From Methanosarcina flavescens (GTDB taxonomy: Archaea; Halobacteriota; Methanosarcinia; Methanosarcinales; Methanosarcinaceae), in the NCBI RefSeq assembly GCF_001304615.2, contig NZ_CP032683.1, positions 372,001 to 436,000 on the forward strand: a DNA stretch of 64,000 nt. Reading direction: 5' to 3'. The notes under the pieces were generated by a model. That model searched no databases and had not been told where the DNA came from. It saw only the letters and a list, made by a program, of their open reading frames with translations. Made by a program: the position numbers and the translations under genes. Positions 42,752 to 52,061 of the stretch are shown here, piece after piece (within the stretch, counting starts at the first letter, position 1; every line of letters begins with the position of its first letter).

Positions 42752-44068
42752 ATGCAAGTGCCGGAAATTGAAAAACAGATAGGAATAAACCTTTACTCCA
42801 CAGATACCGACGGTCTTGGAGGACAGCTCCGCCAGGAAGTGGAAGATTTTATTGTTAAAGAGATTACGAATCGGGAAGAAGGACAGGAAGGAAAATATCT
42901 TATCCTTGAACTCGTAAAACGAGATTGGGATACACACCATTTTACCCGGACCCTTGCGAAAATTCTTAAGATAAGCCAGAAAAGGATCAGTGTTGCAGGC
43001 ACAAAGGATAAACGTGCACTTACCACTCAAAAAATCAGCATTTTTGATATTGATGCCTCCGAAATTGAAAAAATTCATTTAAAAGACATTGAGCTGAAAG
43101 TCCTGGGCCGCTCCCGTAAACCCGTAGAATTAGGAGACCTTTGGGGAAATGATTTCATAATTACTATACGGAACATAGCCCGTTCGACTGAGGAAACAGG
43201 CAAACTGTTAGAAAAGACTACAAACGAGATCGTAGCTCAGGGCGGCGTCCCAAACTTCTTCGGAATCCAGCGTTTTGGTTCTGTACGCCCTGTTACACAT
43301 CTGGTAGGGAAAGCCATTGTAGAGGGAGATTTCGAAAAAGCCGCCATGCTCTATATTGCCGAACCCTTCCCTTATGAGCCAGAAGAAACAAAACAGGCTC
43401 GCCAGTTCGTTAAGGAAACCCGTAATTTTAAGGAGGGGCTAAAAATCTATCCTTTACGCCTTGGGCATGAAAGGGCAATGATGAACCATCTGATAGCTAA
43501 CCCTGATGACTTCGCAGGCGCTTTTCTGGTGCTCCCGAAAAACCTGTATAGAATATTCGTGCATGGTTACCAGTCGTATATTTATAATACCATCCTGTGC
43601 AGAAGAATTGAAAAAGGTCTTCCCTTAAATCAGGCTGTGGAAGGCGATATTGTCTGTTTTAAGAATGAGCTCGGTCTGCCTGATTCATCAAAAACTGAAA
43701 AAGTTACCGCTGAGACTGTAAATGCCATGAACAACCTGATTAAAAGAAAAAGGGCATTCATAACCGCTCCCCTTCCGGGCTATGATACTGAGTTTGCTTC
43801 AGGCGTTCCGGGAGAGATCGAACAGGCGGTTCTTGAAGAATTAAAAGTTCCTCTGCAGGGTTTCAATATTGAAGAAATTCCGGAAATGAGTTCGAAAGGC
43901 GCCAGGAGGGAAATCCTCCTTCAGGTTGAACCGAAATTTGAGGTTAACGAAGATGAACTTAATCCCGGAAAATCAAAGGCTGTGCTTGAATTTATGCTGC
44001 CAAAGGGAAGTTATGCAACAACCGTACTCAGGGAATATATGAAGGTAGATCCTCTGCAGATGAGCTGA
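42752..44068 (+). CDS. truD: tRNA pseudouridine-13 synthase TruD
   Basis: A 438-residue TruD-family enzyme that makes pseudouridine 13 (or 35) in tRNA. The N-terminus MQVPEIEKQIGINLYSTDTD and QEVEDFIVKEI are typical; the catalytic aspartate is in SVAGTKDKRALTTQKIS and the signature NFFGIQRFGSVRPVTHLVGK is intact. The insertion domain and the C-terminal KGARREILL segment follow. The start MQVPEI has AAAGGAG upstream; 22 extra codons to 42686 overlap the previous gene and are unlikely. It lies 37 bases after the transglutaminase-like gene. Confidence 0.95.
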   Translation: MQVPEIEKQIGINLYSTDTDGLGGQLRQEVEDFIVKEITNREEGQEGKYLILELVKRDWDTHHFTRTLAKILKISQKRISVAGTKDKRALTTQKISIFDIDASEIEKIHLKDIELKVLGRSRKPVELGDLWGNDFIITIRNIARSTEETGKLLEKTTNEIVAQGGVPNFFGIQRFGSVRPVTHLVGKAIVEGDFEKAAMLYIAEPFPYEPEETKQARQFVKETRNFKEGLKIYPLRLGHERAMMNHLIANPDDFAGAFLVLPKNLYRIFVHGYQSYIYNTILCRRIEKGLPLNQAVEGDIVCFKNELGLPDSSKTEKVTAETVNAMNNLIKRKRAFITAPLPGYDTEFASGVPGEIEQAVLEELKVPLQGFNIEEIPEMSSKGARREILLQVEPKFEVNEDELNPGKSKAVLEFMLPKGSYATTVLREYMKVDPLQMS

Positions 44069-44257
44069 GAGGCTGATAACTCAAAAGAAGGTTAAATTAA
44101 AGCAGAAACTGATTAATCCAGCTATCTACCTGCTCTTTTTAACCCGGGAAGCTTCTTACTTCCCAGTACCCGGATTCTTATACGCGAAAGGCAAGCAGTT
44201 TTCCTGGGAATTTAATTAGTTTATTTTCAGAAATGGGGGATTTTTTTCTACTCTCCT

Positions 44258-46105
44258 TTATTTCCCCCTTTTCCGGAGCCCAAAGACAAGAAATATAATG
44301 CCAAACAGCAATATCACACCCAGGGCACATAAGACCAGAAAAGTCAGCAATCCGAATATATCCCATGCAATGAAATATGGCTGTATAGCTATAAATGAAA
44401 GCAAAAGAACTCCCACAAGAGCTATCAACCAGTAACCAAGAACAAGGGTTTTGTTTTCATTTTTTCTGAGAAGGAAGGACAGCAGAAAAAGCATTCCAGC
44501 AGTAGCAACTGGGGGCAAGTAAAGGATAGCAGAATCCTCGAGGCCTCTGGTAAAGAATAATCCTCCTTCCCCGTGCTCAAAGGCATATAATACTCCGTCA
44601 CTTGAGACCAGATACAATTTATCTTTGTAAAGTGTTGGTTCTGATAGTGCAGCACCTTTTATCCTGCTGCTCCATACAGGTTCCCCTGTGACGGGATCGA
44701 AAACCCTTATCTTGCACCCGGATGTGGAATATACATATTCATCAGTAACCGCGGACGATGAGAAATACCGTTCTGAACAGGGGAGCTCTTCCAAAATTTC
44801 TCCTGTGTTCACATCTAAAAATACAGACCTGCGGGAATAGTTAGATAATTCCTCCTTAACAACTAATTTACCATTCTTTATTTCAGTACTTATTACCCAT
44901 CCGTTAGTATCTGTTTTCCAAACTTCCTCACCCGATTTAGCGGATAGCGCAACAATTTCTTCGCCTCCAATATAGATCAAATCTTTATAGAAGAGAGGAT
45001 CAGGGGAGTGTTCTCTTAAATCCGTATATCTCCAGACCTCTTTTCCTGTATCTATATCGAGTGCGATTAAACCATGTTCGTAAGGAATATCATATAAATT
45101 AGATCGGAGTGCGAGAATATTTCCGTTTGTCTGGAGACCTGATATATAATAACTATTAGTATTTCTATTTCCAGAGCCTGTTAAATTAATTTCATAGTCC
45201 CATTTCAGAGCGCTGCTCTCAATATCAATGGCAGTCACATACCTGCTACCATACTCGCTCACAAACAAAGTATCCCCAAAAATAAGGGGAATATCCGGCC
45301 AACCACCCTGATAGCCTCTACTCCATAAAAGTTCACCGTTCTTTGCATTCAGTGCATCAACAGTTGGATAGCTTAAAACAATTAGAACCCCATCCTTATA
45401 CCCGAGGTGACCCTGCCCTGTAAGCTTCTTATCCCAGAGTAACTCACCTGTTTCTGCATCAATCGCTGTAACACTGGTTTCAGAATAACCCTGACAAATA
45501 AAGAGAACCCCATCCGCAGCAAGAATTTCGAATTCCGGTGCCCCGTGTATTAATCTCCAAGGAAATTTATAGGTCCAGGCGACTTCTAAAGGCGGAGCCA
45601 GAGTTACAGGTTCGACTTCACTTAAATGAAGTGAAAGATTATAGAACTCAAAGTCATCATAATTACTGCGGTTAGCGTTACTCCCGGAGCTAATTTTTAT
45701 GGTGTTGGTCCCCGGATCAAAAAAAGAATGATGAATCGGAATTTTAATGCTCACCGAGGCAGAATCCGGGGTTTCTGCCGGAACATAGTCGTTAAGGGTT
45801 CCGATTTCTATTTCATTGAGATATACCTTATCCAGAAACTCTTTTGTCGGCCCCGGAACAATACTTTTTCCTGTCATTGTAAGTTCTGCACTTTCTATAT
45901 CCGCTGAAGGGTCCAGGGTAAAAGTAGCTGTATAAACCAGCCCTTCCGGGTCACCAGGGTTCAATTCTTCTTTAAAATTATCCCCAAGGTGGTGATGTTC
46001 GGTGTCAAGAACTATATCGGTCGCAGAAGCAACTGAAACAGAAGCAAATAAAGAAAAAAATAAGAGTAATGCGAGAATTAATGAATTTTTTATCACAGGA
46101 TGCAT
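44258..46105 (-). CDS. Surface PQQ-like beta-propeller protein with C-terminal membrane helices
   Basis: A 615-residue protein. A signal peptide (MHPVIKNSLILALLLFFSLF...SVASA) is followed by a beta-sandwich domain of about 140 residues and then a PQQ-binding-like propeller with the recurring A-x-(D/N)-x-x-(T/S)-G-(E/K)-x-x-W pattern: AIDAETGELLWDKKL, ALNAKNGELLWSRGY, ALDIDTGKEVWRY, ALSAKSGEEVWKTD, VFDPVTGEPVWSSR. The last 100 residues hold three to four membrane helices ending FLVFGLRKRGK. The true role (carbohydrate contact, assembly or sensing) is unknown. The TTG at 46114 also opens the frame, but ATG 46105 is preferred. It is the last gene of a minus-strand surface-protein cluster. Confidence 0.82.
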   Translation of the reverse strand: MHPVIKNSLILALLLFFSLFASVSVASATDIVLDTEHHHLGDNFKEELNPGDPEGLVYTATFTLDPSADIESAELTMTGKSIVPGPTKEFLDKVYLNEIEIGTLNDYVPAETPDSASVSIKIPIHHSFFDPGTNTIKISSGSNANRSNYDDFEFYNLSLHLSEVEPVTLAPPLEVAWTYKFPWRLIHGAPEFEILAADGVLFICQGYSETSVTAIDAETGELLWDKKLTGQGHLGYKDGVLIVLSYPTVDALNAKNGELLWSRGYQGGWPDIPLIFGDTLFVSEYGSRYVTAIDIESSALKWDYEINLTGSGNRNTNSYYISGLQTNGNILALRSNLYDIPYEHGLIALDIDTGKEVWRYTDLREHSPDPLFYKDLIYIGGEEIVALSAKSGEEVWKTDTNGWVISTEIKNGKLVVKEELSNYSRRSVFLDVNTGEILEELPCSERYFSSSAVTDEYVYSTSGCKIRVFDPVTGEPVWSSRIKGAALSEPTLYKDKLYLVSSDGVLYAFEHGEGGLFFTRGLEDSAILYLPPVATAGMLFLLSFLLRKNENKTLVLGYWLIALVGVLLLSFIAIQPYFIAWDIFGLLTFLVLCALGVILLFGIIFLVFGLRKRGK

Positions 46106-46135
46106 ATGCCTCAATCCTTAATCAGAAAAATCAGG

Positions 46136-47470
46136 TCAACGCCTCTTTAGAATGAAGGCTGAAATTAAAATCACTAACAAAGTAAATATTGCTCCGAGAC
46201 CAGAAACATTCACGGGTTTCCGTGTATCTTCAGTCGATCCTTCAGTTTTGTTAGTTTCTTCAGCTCCTGATGGTTCTTCGGCTTTCTCGATGTCGTCTAC
46301 TGCCTTCTCTACGATTCCCTCATCTACTTGAACAAATCCTTCATGTTTGAACGCAACAGGCACATCGGCAACTCCAATCTCTTTTCCTGCCTGGTCAAAT
46401 ACTTCATGGATATTATCAAGGGTAGAATTGTTAACTTCCGAACCTTCCAGAATTCCTACTCCTACACGGTTTTCAATACCCCAACCATAGCTTATAACTG
46501 GTCCTTGGGGATAAGTGTAAGGCTCCATATAATTTCTCGCAATTTTGCAGATTGTATCGAGTTTCTTGTACCATTCTCGTCTCTGGTCTTCAATATAGAA
46601 CTCCCGCTCCTTTCCGTAAGTTGCAATTAATGTATCTTTCTTTTGATAAATAGCTCATTCGATGGTTCAGAATTTCATCCGTAAGTTGCAATTAATGTAT
46701 CTTTCTTTTGAGCTTCAATGCTTTTAAGCCCCAGTTTTGCAAATACGCGAACAGTCTCATCTTCATCGTTCAGAGCGGTTGTAAGCGGCCCAATTGCACG
46801 TTCGCCTCCAATCCTACCGAGTGCTTCAGCCGCACGCACCCGGACATTGGGGTCTCCGTCACCAAGGGCTGTGATTAAAGGCTCTACGGCTGGTTCACCC
46901 ATCAGACCAAGATTATAACCCAGATCTGCTTGAAGCTCCGGTTTTTCTTTGAGTGCCTTAATCATGGGCTGAACTGCTCTTTCATCTTTTATCCCAGCAA
47001 GGACTGCAGTGACCTTCATCTGGAGAAACACATTTTCGTTTTCATCCTGTAGGATCTTAATGAGAGGTTCTACAGCAGGTTCTCCTATCTCAACAAGAGC
47101 GTTAGTTGCAGCACTTTCAACTTCCCACTCCTGATCCGTCAGCAGTTTAATGAGTGGTTGCACAGCTCTTTCATCCTTTATTTTGCCGAGAGTAATAGCT
47201 GCATTTTCACGGACTTCCGGGTCTCTGGAATCCAGTGACAGGATTAAAGGTTCTACTGCAGGCTCCTCCAGCTTCAACCAGGGCTTTTACTGAATCCGCT
47301 TTAAGGTTTACATCCTGAGAATTAAAATTCTGGATTAATGCCTCGATCTCCTGTTCATCTGAGGCTGCGCTGGCTACTTGAACACTGGAAAATGTAAACA
47401 ACTGGATAACTATCAGCGCAAAAAATGTAAAAATGGTTATTAAAGGAGTTCTCAACTTTCTAACCTTCAC
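46136..47470 (-). pseudogene. Broken HEAT-repeat surface protein gene
   Basis: Read on the minus strand, a GTG at 47470 after AGGTGATCAA starts a signal peptide (FFALIVIQLFTFSSVQVASA) and the first HEAT unit. A single extra G near 47263-47268 (GGAGGAG for GGAGAG) shifts the frame; the next frame (to 46675) holds about five further HEAT repeats of the type VEPLIKILxDExxxVRxxAAxALGxIGxERA. It then stops after KKDTLIATYG, inside a 65-bp insertion that duplicates 34 bases. Removing that insertion joins KDTLIATYG directly to KEREFYIEDQRREWYKK and the C-terminal domain, which ends with a membrane helix and basic tail (LGAIFTLLVILISAFILKRR). The ancestor was therefore one anchored HEAT protein with two lesions. 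The 130-residue C-terminal frame (ATG 46528) remains open. Confidence 0.85.
46613..46711. repeat. 34-bp direct repeats flanking a 31-bp insert
   Basis: The 34 bases beginning TCCGTAAGTTGCAATTAATG occur identically at 46613-46646 and 46678-46711. The 31 bases between them are unrelated to either flank. Removing one repeat plus the insert (65 bp) restores the HEAT gene reading frame. Confidence 0.95.
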
Positions 47471-47582
47471 TTGATCACCTAATCAATATTACTCTAGCGT
47501 TAAAGCCTTGAAACAGGAATACGGGTCTGGACAATCTAAATTAAGACTAAATTAAAAACTGAATTAAAAAGTTTAATTATTT

Positions 47583-48122
47583 TTATTCTATTACTGTAAC
47601 TATATTGAGAGATACCAATCTCCTTACTTCTTCTTTCGGGAGAAGATATCCATTGTAACTATCAAGTTTTGGATCTGACGGATCTACCCCATATTTCTCA
47701 ATATAGGCTGCCTCTGCCTCCCTTATAATTCTTAACATTTCCTGTTCGCTCACCACCACATCATAGTCCACACCTTCTTTCAAGCCTTCTGGAGGCTCGC
47801 CTGTCTCAGTGACCAGCGCTCTTGTGGTACTTTGCAAAACTGTGCCTTCCAGATAATTTGGAAGTTCACCCCTGGCAAATTTGAGGTCATTTTCTGTAAT
47901 ATTATATCTTTGATACAAAGCCTGTAGTTCTTCGTCAGTATAACTTATATTAGTGGATATATTATCTACAACCTCATTTTTAGCCTGAACTTCTCTATCT
48001 GTGTAACTTTTACCATCAGGAAAAATCACTTTAAATGCTACCTGGTTATGATATTCATAAATACTCAGGATTATAGCAATACATGCAAGACCTATAACCA
48101 TGATTACTTTTGTTCTATTCAT
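47583..48122 (-). CDS. Hypothetical secreted or membrane-anchored protein
   Basis: A 179-residue protein with an N-terminal hydrophobic segment (MNRTKVIMVIGLACIAIILS) and an outside-facing domain that is acidic and Tyr/Glu-rich. It contains two SYTD(R/E)E sequences (residues 39-44 and 60-65) and helices around YQRYNITENDLKFARGEL and EMLRIIREAEAAYIEKYGVD. No family is recognised. It is upstream of the HEAT pseudogene on the same strand and is part of the surface-protein cluster. Confidence 0.7.
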   Translation of the reverse strand: MNRTKVIMVIGLACIAIILSIYEYHNQVAFKVIFPDGKSYTDREVQAKNEVVDNISTNISYTDEELQALYQRYNITENDLKFARGELPNYLEGTVLQSTTRALVTETGEPPEGLKEGVDYDVVVSEQEMLRIIREAEAAYIEKYGVDPSDPKLDSYNGYLLPKEEVRRLVSLNIVTVIE

Positions 48123-48397
48123 TTTTTATCTCGAAGATTCATAAATTTTACAATAAGTTTTAAAAGGTTAACAGGCTTCAGACATATATATTTTTTTAAT
48201 CTATTGAAAGAGTTTAACAGATTCATGACAAAAAGCAGTTCTGAGAATTTTGAATAAAGAACGGAATATTTCAAGTTGACAAGAAATAAATCAGTAGAAT
48301 ACTTATTTAAAATTCTCAAAATAAAATTGGTGGGAACGGCGGGAATTATCCCGGAACCTTCTCACACACTACATAGAAAAGGAACACTTATTAAGGA

Positions 48398-48532
48398 TTA
48401 TTTTTTCTTCTTTGCCTTTGCAAGCTTCTTCTTAGCATCCTTGCTGCCTGAGGAAGCAAGTTTTTCAAGCTCTGCAATCTTTTCTCTCTTAGCGTTCTTC
48501 TTTTTCTCCATATCTTTTTTAGACATTGCCAT
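48398..48532 (-). CDS. 44-residue lysine-rich basic protein
   Basis: A small gene encoding MAMSKKDMEKKKNAKREKIA, then ELEKLASSGSKDAKKKLAKA and KKKK. It is almost entirely helical, strongly positively charged, and similar in style to small nucleic-acid-associated or ribosome-associated proteins. The ATG follows GAAGGTACGCACT. It lies 48 bases downstream of pyrG on the same strand and is probably co-transcribed. The function is unknown. Bases 48123-48397 between this gene and the next are AT-rich and show no gene. Confidence 0.75.
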   Translation of the reverse strand: MAMSKKDMEKKKNAKREKIAELEKLASSGSKDAKKKLAKAKKKK

Positions 48533-48580
48533 AGTGCGTACCTTCATAATTTTAGTGAAGTTGTGATGTATGTACAGGCA

Positions 48581-50185
48581 TTATTGTCCTTCTCTCTCCT
48601 TCCTGTATTTGCACATTGCTGCAACAAGCCCGTTGAATGGGGGAGACGGTCTGCCCGGTCTTGACTTGAATTCGGGGTGGAATTGTGAGCCAAAGAAGAA
48701 ACGCTTGCCAGGGATCTCAGCAATCTCCATTCTGTTTTTGTTTTTACCGGAGAAGACAATACCAAAGGACTCAAGCTTGTCCACGAACTCAGGGTTAACT
48801 TCGTACCTGTGGCGGTGCCGCTCCACAATGTAATTGGTCCCATAGATTTTTGAGGCAATCGAACCTTCTTTAAGGATAGCCTCATAGTCCCCGAGGCGCA
48901 TTGTACCGCCCATGTCCGCAACACAGGTCTGCTCAGGCAGGATATCAATCACAGGATAAGGAGTATCTTCGTCAAACTCTGTGCTGTTTGCATTCTCAAG
49001 TTTAACCACATTCCTCGCAAACTCGATGACTGCAAGCTGCATGCCCAGGCAAATTCCCAGGAACGGAATATCGTTTTCCCTGGCGAACTTGATTGCCAGT
49101 ATTTTCCCTTCAGTGCCGCGCTCTCCAAAGCCGCCCGGAATAAGAATCCCATCGTACTGTCTCAGCTTCTCAATTTCGGCAGGGTTCTCTTCCAGGGTCT
49201 CGGCTTCAACCATGTTAACTTCAACCCTGCACTTATTATCAATCCCTCCATGTTTAAGAGCCTCAAGGATGCTGAGATAAGAGTCCTCAAGATTTGTATA
49301 TTTACCTATAATTGCCAGTCTAACCGTATCGGTTGTGGACTTCATCTTTGCGACCATCTCTTTCCACCCGCCGTTTTCGACGCTGGACTCCAGTTGCAGG
49401 TGTTTCATAAGCTGGGTGGTCAGGCCCTGCTCTTCTATCGAAAGAGGCACCTCATAAATGTCGCCGGCATCATAGGCGCTGATAACCAGTTCCTGAGGCA
49501 CGTCACAGAAGAGCGCAATTTTTTCTTTGGTATTTTCCTGAAGAGGAGTTTTAGATCTTGCAACAATCACTTCTGGGCTGAGACCAAGGGCTCGGAGTTC
49601 CTTTACAGAGTGCTGGGTAGGCTTGGTTTTCTGCTCACCCTGAAGGTCTTCCATAACCAGGGTCACATGAATGAACACAATATTTTCGGAAGGCTCTTCC
49701 CTGTGCATCTGGCGTACAGCCTCAAGGAAAGGCATGCTCTCAATATCCCCAACTGTGCCTCCTATTTCAATAAGACAGATATCGGCCCCGCTCCGGGCTG
49801 CAACCTTCCTGATCCTGCTTTTGATCTCATTTGTGACATGGGGAATAATCTGGACAGTTTTTCCAAGATAGTCTCCTCTTCTTTCTTTGGAAATTACTTC
49901 CTGGTAAATCTTGCCTGTAGTAAGGTTATGGTCCCTTGTAAGTTCCGTATCAAGGAAACGCTCGTAATTCCCAAGATCCAGGTCGACTTCACCTCCGTCC
50001 TTGAGCACGAAGACTTCCCCGTGCTGGTAGGGGCTCATGGTGCCTGCATCTATATTGATGTAAGGGTCGATTTTGATAGCTGTAACTTTATAACCTTTGT
50101 TTTTAAGATTTCTGCCAATGGATGCGATGGTAATGCCTTTTCCAAGCCCGCTCATCACTCCACCGGTAACTACTATATACTTCAT
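48581..50185 (-). CDS. pyrG: CTP synthase
   Basis: A 534-residue enzyme that aminates UTP to CTP. The N-terminal synthase domain starts [20 protein letters not shown] (P-loop type) and shows [20 protein letters not shown] and [17 protein letters not shown]. The C-terminal class I glutaminase has the nucleophile in [19 protein letters not shown] and the His/Glu pair in [20 protein letters not shown]. The length matches the family. ATG 50185 (MKYIVV) is preferred over the TTG at 50200. It is followed by the 44-residue basic protein gene. Confidence 0.97.
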   Translation of the reverse strand: MKYIVVTGGVMSGLGKGITIASIGRNLKNKGYKVTAIKIDPYINIDAGTMSPYQHGEVFVLKDGGEVDLDLGNYERFLDTELTRDHNLTTGKIYQEVISKERRGDYLGKTVQIIPHVTNEIKSRIRKVAARSGADICLIEIGGTVGDIESMPFLEAVRQMHREEPSENIVFIHVTLVMEDLQGEQKTKPTQHSVKELRALGLSPEVIVARSKTPLQENTKEKIALFCDVPQELVISAYDAGDIYEVPLSIEEQGLTTQLMKHLQLESSVENGGWKEMVAKMKSTTDTVRLAIIGKYTNLEDSYLSILEALKHGGIDNKCRVEVNMVEAETLEENPAEIEKLRQYDGILIPGGFGERGTEGKILAIKFARENDIPFLGICLGMQLAVIEFARNVVKLENANSTEFDEDTPYPVIDILPEQTCVADMGGTMRLGDYEAILKEGSIASKIYGTNYIVERHRHRYEVNPEFVDKLESFGIVFSGKNKNRMEIAEIPGKRFFFGSQFHPEFKSRPGRPSPPFNGLVAAMCKYRKEREGQ

Positions 50186-50624
50186 GGGTAGCTTCCTCAA
50201 TGATTTTCCTAATAACTGTTTCAGACTAAAAGATAATTATGTTGAATTAGACAGGAAAATGATCAAATTAATAACTTTTAAGATATCTGTCATTAATCCT
50301 CTGGTACGAACACAATACCAATATCCTCATTGTATAAAAACACTCTCTACTTCTAAAAAAGTAAAGGCTCAAATAAGAAGTGGAAGTAAGAGAATAGATC
50401 TGCATAAAGACGAATAACCTTTCTGATTATTTTAGAATATTTATGTGAAGTTTAGCAGCAGAAAAAACCCAGAGAAGGAGAGGAAAGTACAAAAAAGTAC
50501 AATTTTTCCAGGTAATTTGGTGATCCCTTGATTATGAATATTTTGAATAGTTACCATGCTTTTCTCGACTGTAAACCCGAGTTAACAGGTGTAAAATGGG
50601 ATAGAAATGAGTTTTTATAAGGGT
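50186..50624. other. Intergenic region upstream of pyrG
   Basis: No gene is seen. The region is AT-rich with an AGTACAAAAAAGTACAATTTTT stretch near 50486. The open frame that runs from the pyrG gene into this region is a shadow. Confidence 0.4.
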
Positions 50625-51374
50625 TTAACCTTCCTCTGCAATCTTTAGCAGGATATATGTCATACAGGTCACAAACAGGATTGAAAATAAAAGCGACTGC
50701 ACAAAACTAACTTTGAATTGCAGACCTGATGGCAGAATAAAGTAGAGGAAGAACAGACCTATAAGTAACAAAATGCCTCCGAAAGCCATATTCAAAGAAA
50801 GTCTTTCGTTCCCACCTACATTCCTGTAAGTTCTTCTTCCTGCTGAAGCCGGAAATCCTCCTGTAAAGCCTCTACGGATAAAAGACGAAAACCCTCTAGA
50901 CCCGTTTGCAGATCTGGAACCAGAGATCCTCTTTGCAGGCTTTTGAGAATTCAGTTCCTCTTCCTCATCCACTACATAGGCTTCGTCCCTCGGATGCTCC
51001 TGCGGTTCTGAGTCCGTCTTTCCAAGCTGAACTGAGAAACCTTTCTTTCTTGATCCGTAACCTGCTGTGATATAGATTTGCCCTTTGGTTAGTATCCTTC
51101 CTTCTTGCGGGATTCTTGCAACTGCGGAAATGTACTCTTTTTGAAGCACATACGGGTTATCCCTCAGAAAAGTAATCTGGCCTTTTAATTCATCACTTAC
51201 CGAGAGATGAATATGAGTAGGGGACCCGTAGTTTGTTATCAGGATCTCAAAGGTCTCTTCTCCTCCGGGAGAAAGAGGAATCTCGATGCTTTCCTTTTCA
51301 AACTCAATTGAGTTTAATTCCTGTCGGTTAATAATAACATTCTGGAATATCTGCTGCAAGTTTAACCCCCACAT
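50625..51374 (-). CDS. Uncharacterised membrane protein with N-terminal beta domain (DUF7524-like)
   Basis: A 249-residue protein. The N-terminal 120 residues look like a soluble beta-sandwich (IEIPLSPGGEETFEILITNY, GSPTHIHLSVSDELKGQITF), then an Arg/Ser/Gly-rich linker of about 70 residues (SGSRSANGSRGFSSFIRRGF), and two C-terminal membrane helices (MAFGGILLLIGLFFLYFILP and FVQSLLFSILFVTCMTYILL). It resembles the DUF7524-type proteins seen in haloarchaea, but that assignment is from memory of the pattern. Its ATG overlaps the stop of the Trm112-like gene (TGATG), so the two are translationally coupled. Confidence 0.72.
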   Translation of the reverse strand: MWGLNLQQIFQNVIINRQELNSIEFEKESIEIPLSPGGEETFEILITNYGSPTHIHLSVSDELKGQITFLRDNPYVLQKEYISAVARIPQEGRILTKGQIYITAGYGSRKKGFSVQLGKTDSEPQEHPRDEAYVVDEEEELNSQKPAKRISGSRSANGSRGFSSFIRRGFTGGFPASAGRRTYRNVGGNERLSLNMAFGGILLLIGLFFLYFILPSGLQFKVSFVQSLLFSILFVTCMTYILLKIAEEG

Positions 51375-51556
51375 CAGTTCCTGAGGTCAGGAGGAAGCAG
51401 GTTTGGGATTCCCTCATCTATTGGATAGTGCTCCTTGCATACGGGGCAATACAGGGTTCCTAAGACGACCTCTTCTTTATTTTCTTCAACAACGTTCAAA
51501 ATCAGGTCGCCCTTGCATACAGGGCAAGCCAGAACATCCATAAGATCTTTTTTCAC
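51374..51556 (-). CDS. trm112: Trm112 family zinc-binding protein
   Basis: A 60-residue Trm112-type protein, the small activator of several methyltransferases acting on tRNA, rRNA and release factors. It has two CxxC zinc pairs (LACPVCKGDL and LYCPVCKEHY) and ends with the family signature YPIDEGIPNLLPPD. The length is typical. Its stop overlaps the following membrane-protein gene. The methyltransferase partner is not encoded nearby. Confidence 0.92.
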   Translation of the reverse strand: MKKDLMDVLACPVCKGDLILNVVEENKEEVVLGTLYCPVCKEHYPIDEGIPNLLPPDLRN

Positions 51557-52061
51557 TAAAATTCACCGCTAAAGCCGCTTTTCCTATAGGGAAGAGAGAA
51601 TTTTATTATAGTCGAATATTTTATTGTTTTCCTCACATTCTTTTAATCCTGTGAGTTTATCCTGCTATTTACGGTATACAACGCATCCTCTTATTTAATG
51701 TAATCTATATTTACCGGCACATATGATTTCAGTTCTTATAAGTTTTATCGGGTATTACTACTTTATATATGAGGCGAAATGCGGCATTTTCAAAAAGTTT
51801 ATAAAACAGTATCATTTGATAATTCTGAAGGGTTTCTGGATTAGCCGGTTTTAGATCATATAGAACGCATTACCAGGTATGGAGCACGGGATCAGGAACC
51901 GGAATGTTATCTCAGAAAAATGAGAAGCGCTCGGGCTATTTAATTCAGGAACATATACTTAAGATTAATATTATTTAAGGAAGTTAGTTGCCTAAATCCG
52001 AGTACTGGAACCTAAAATCACGGATAGATCAAAAAGTATAAAGAAAATTTTGGGATATGAG
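51557..52061. other. Intergenic region and leader of the cooS gene
   Basis: No gene is seen. A TATA box candidate TTTATATATG lies near 51762-51771, which would give an mRNA leader of about 260 bases before cooS, unusually long. The leader includes a GC-richer stretch (GCATTACCAGGTATGGAGCACGGGATCAGGAACCGGAATG) around 51868-51907. That long leader could hold regulation. Confidence 0.4.

Noticed and set aside
49250-50191. 313-codon antisense open frame inside pyrG
   Set aside because: Antisense to the unambiguous CTP synthase; shadow composition.
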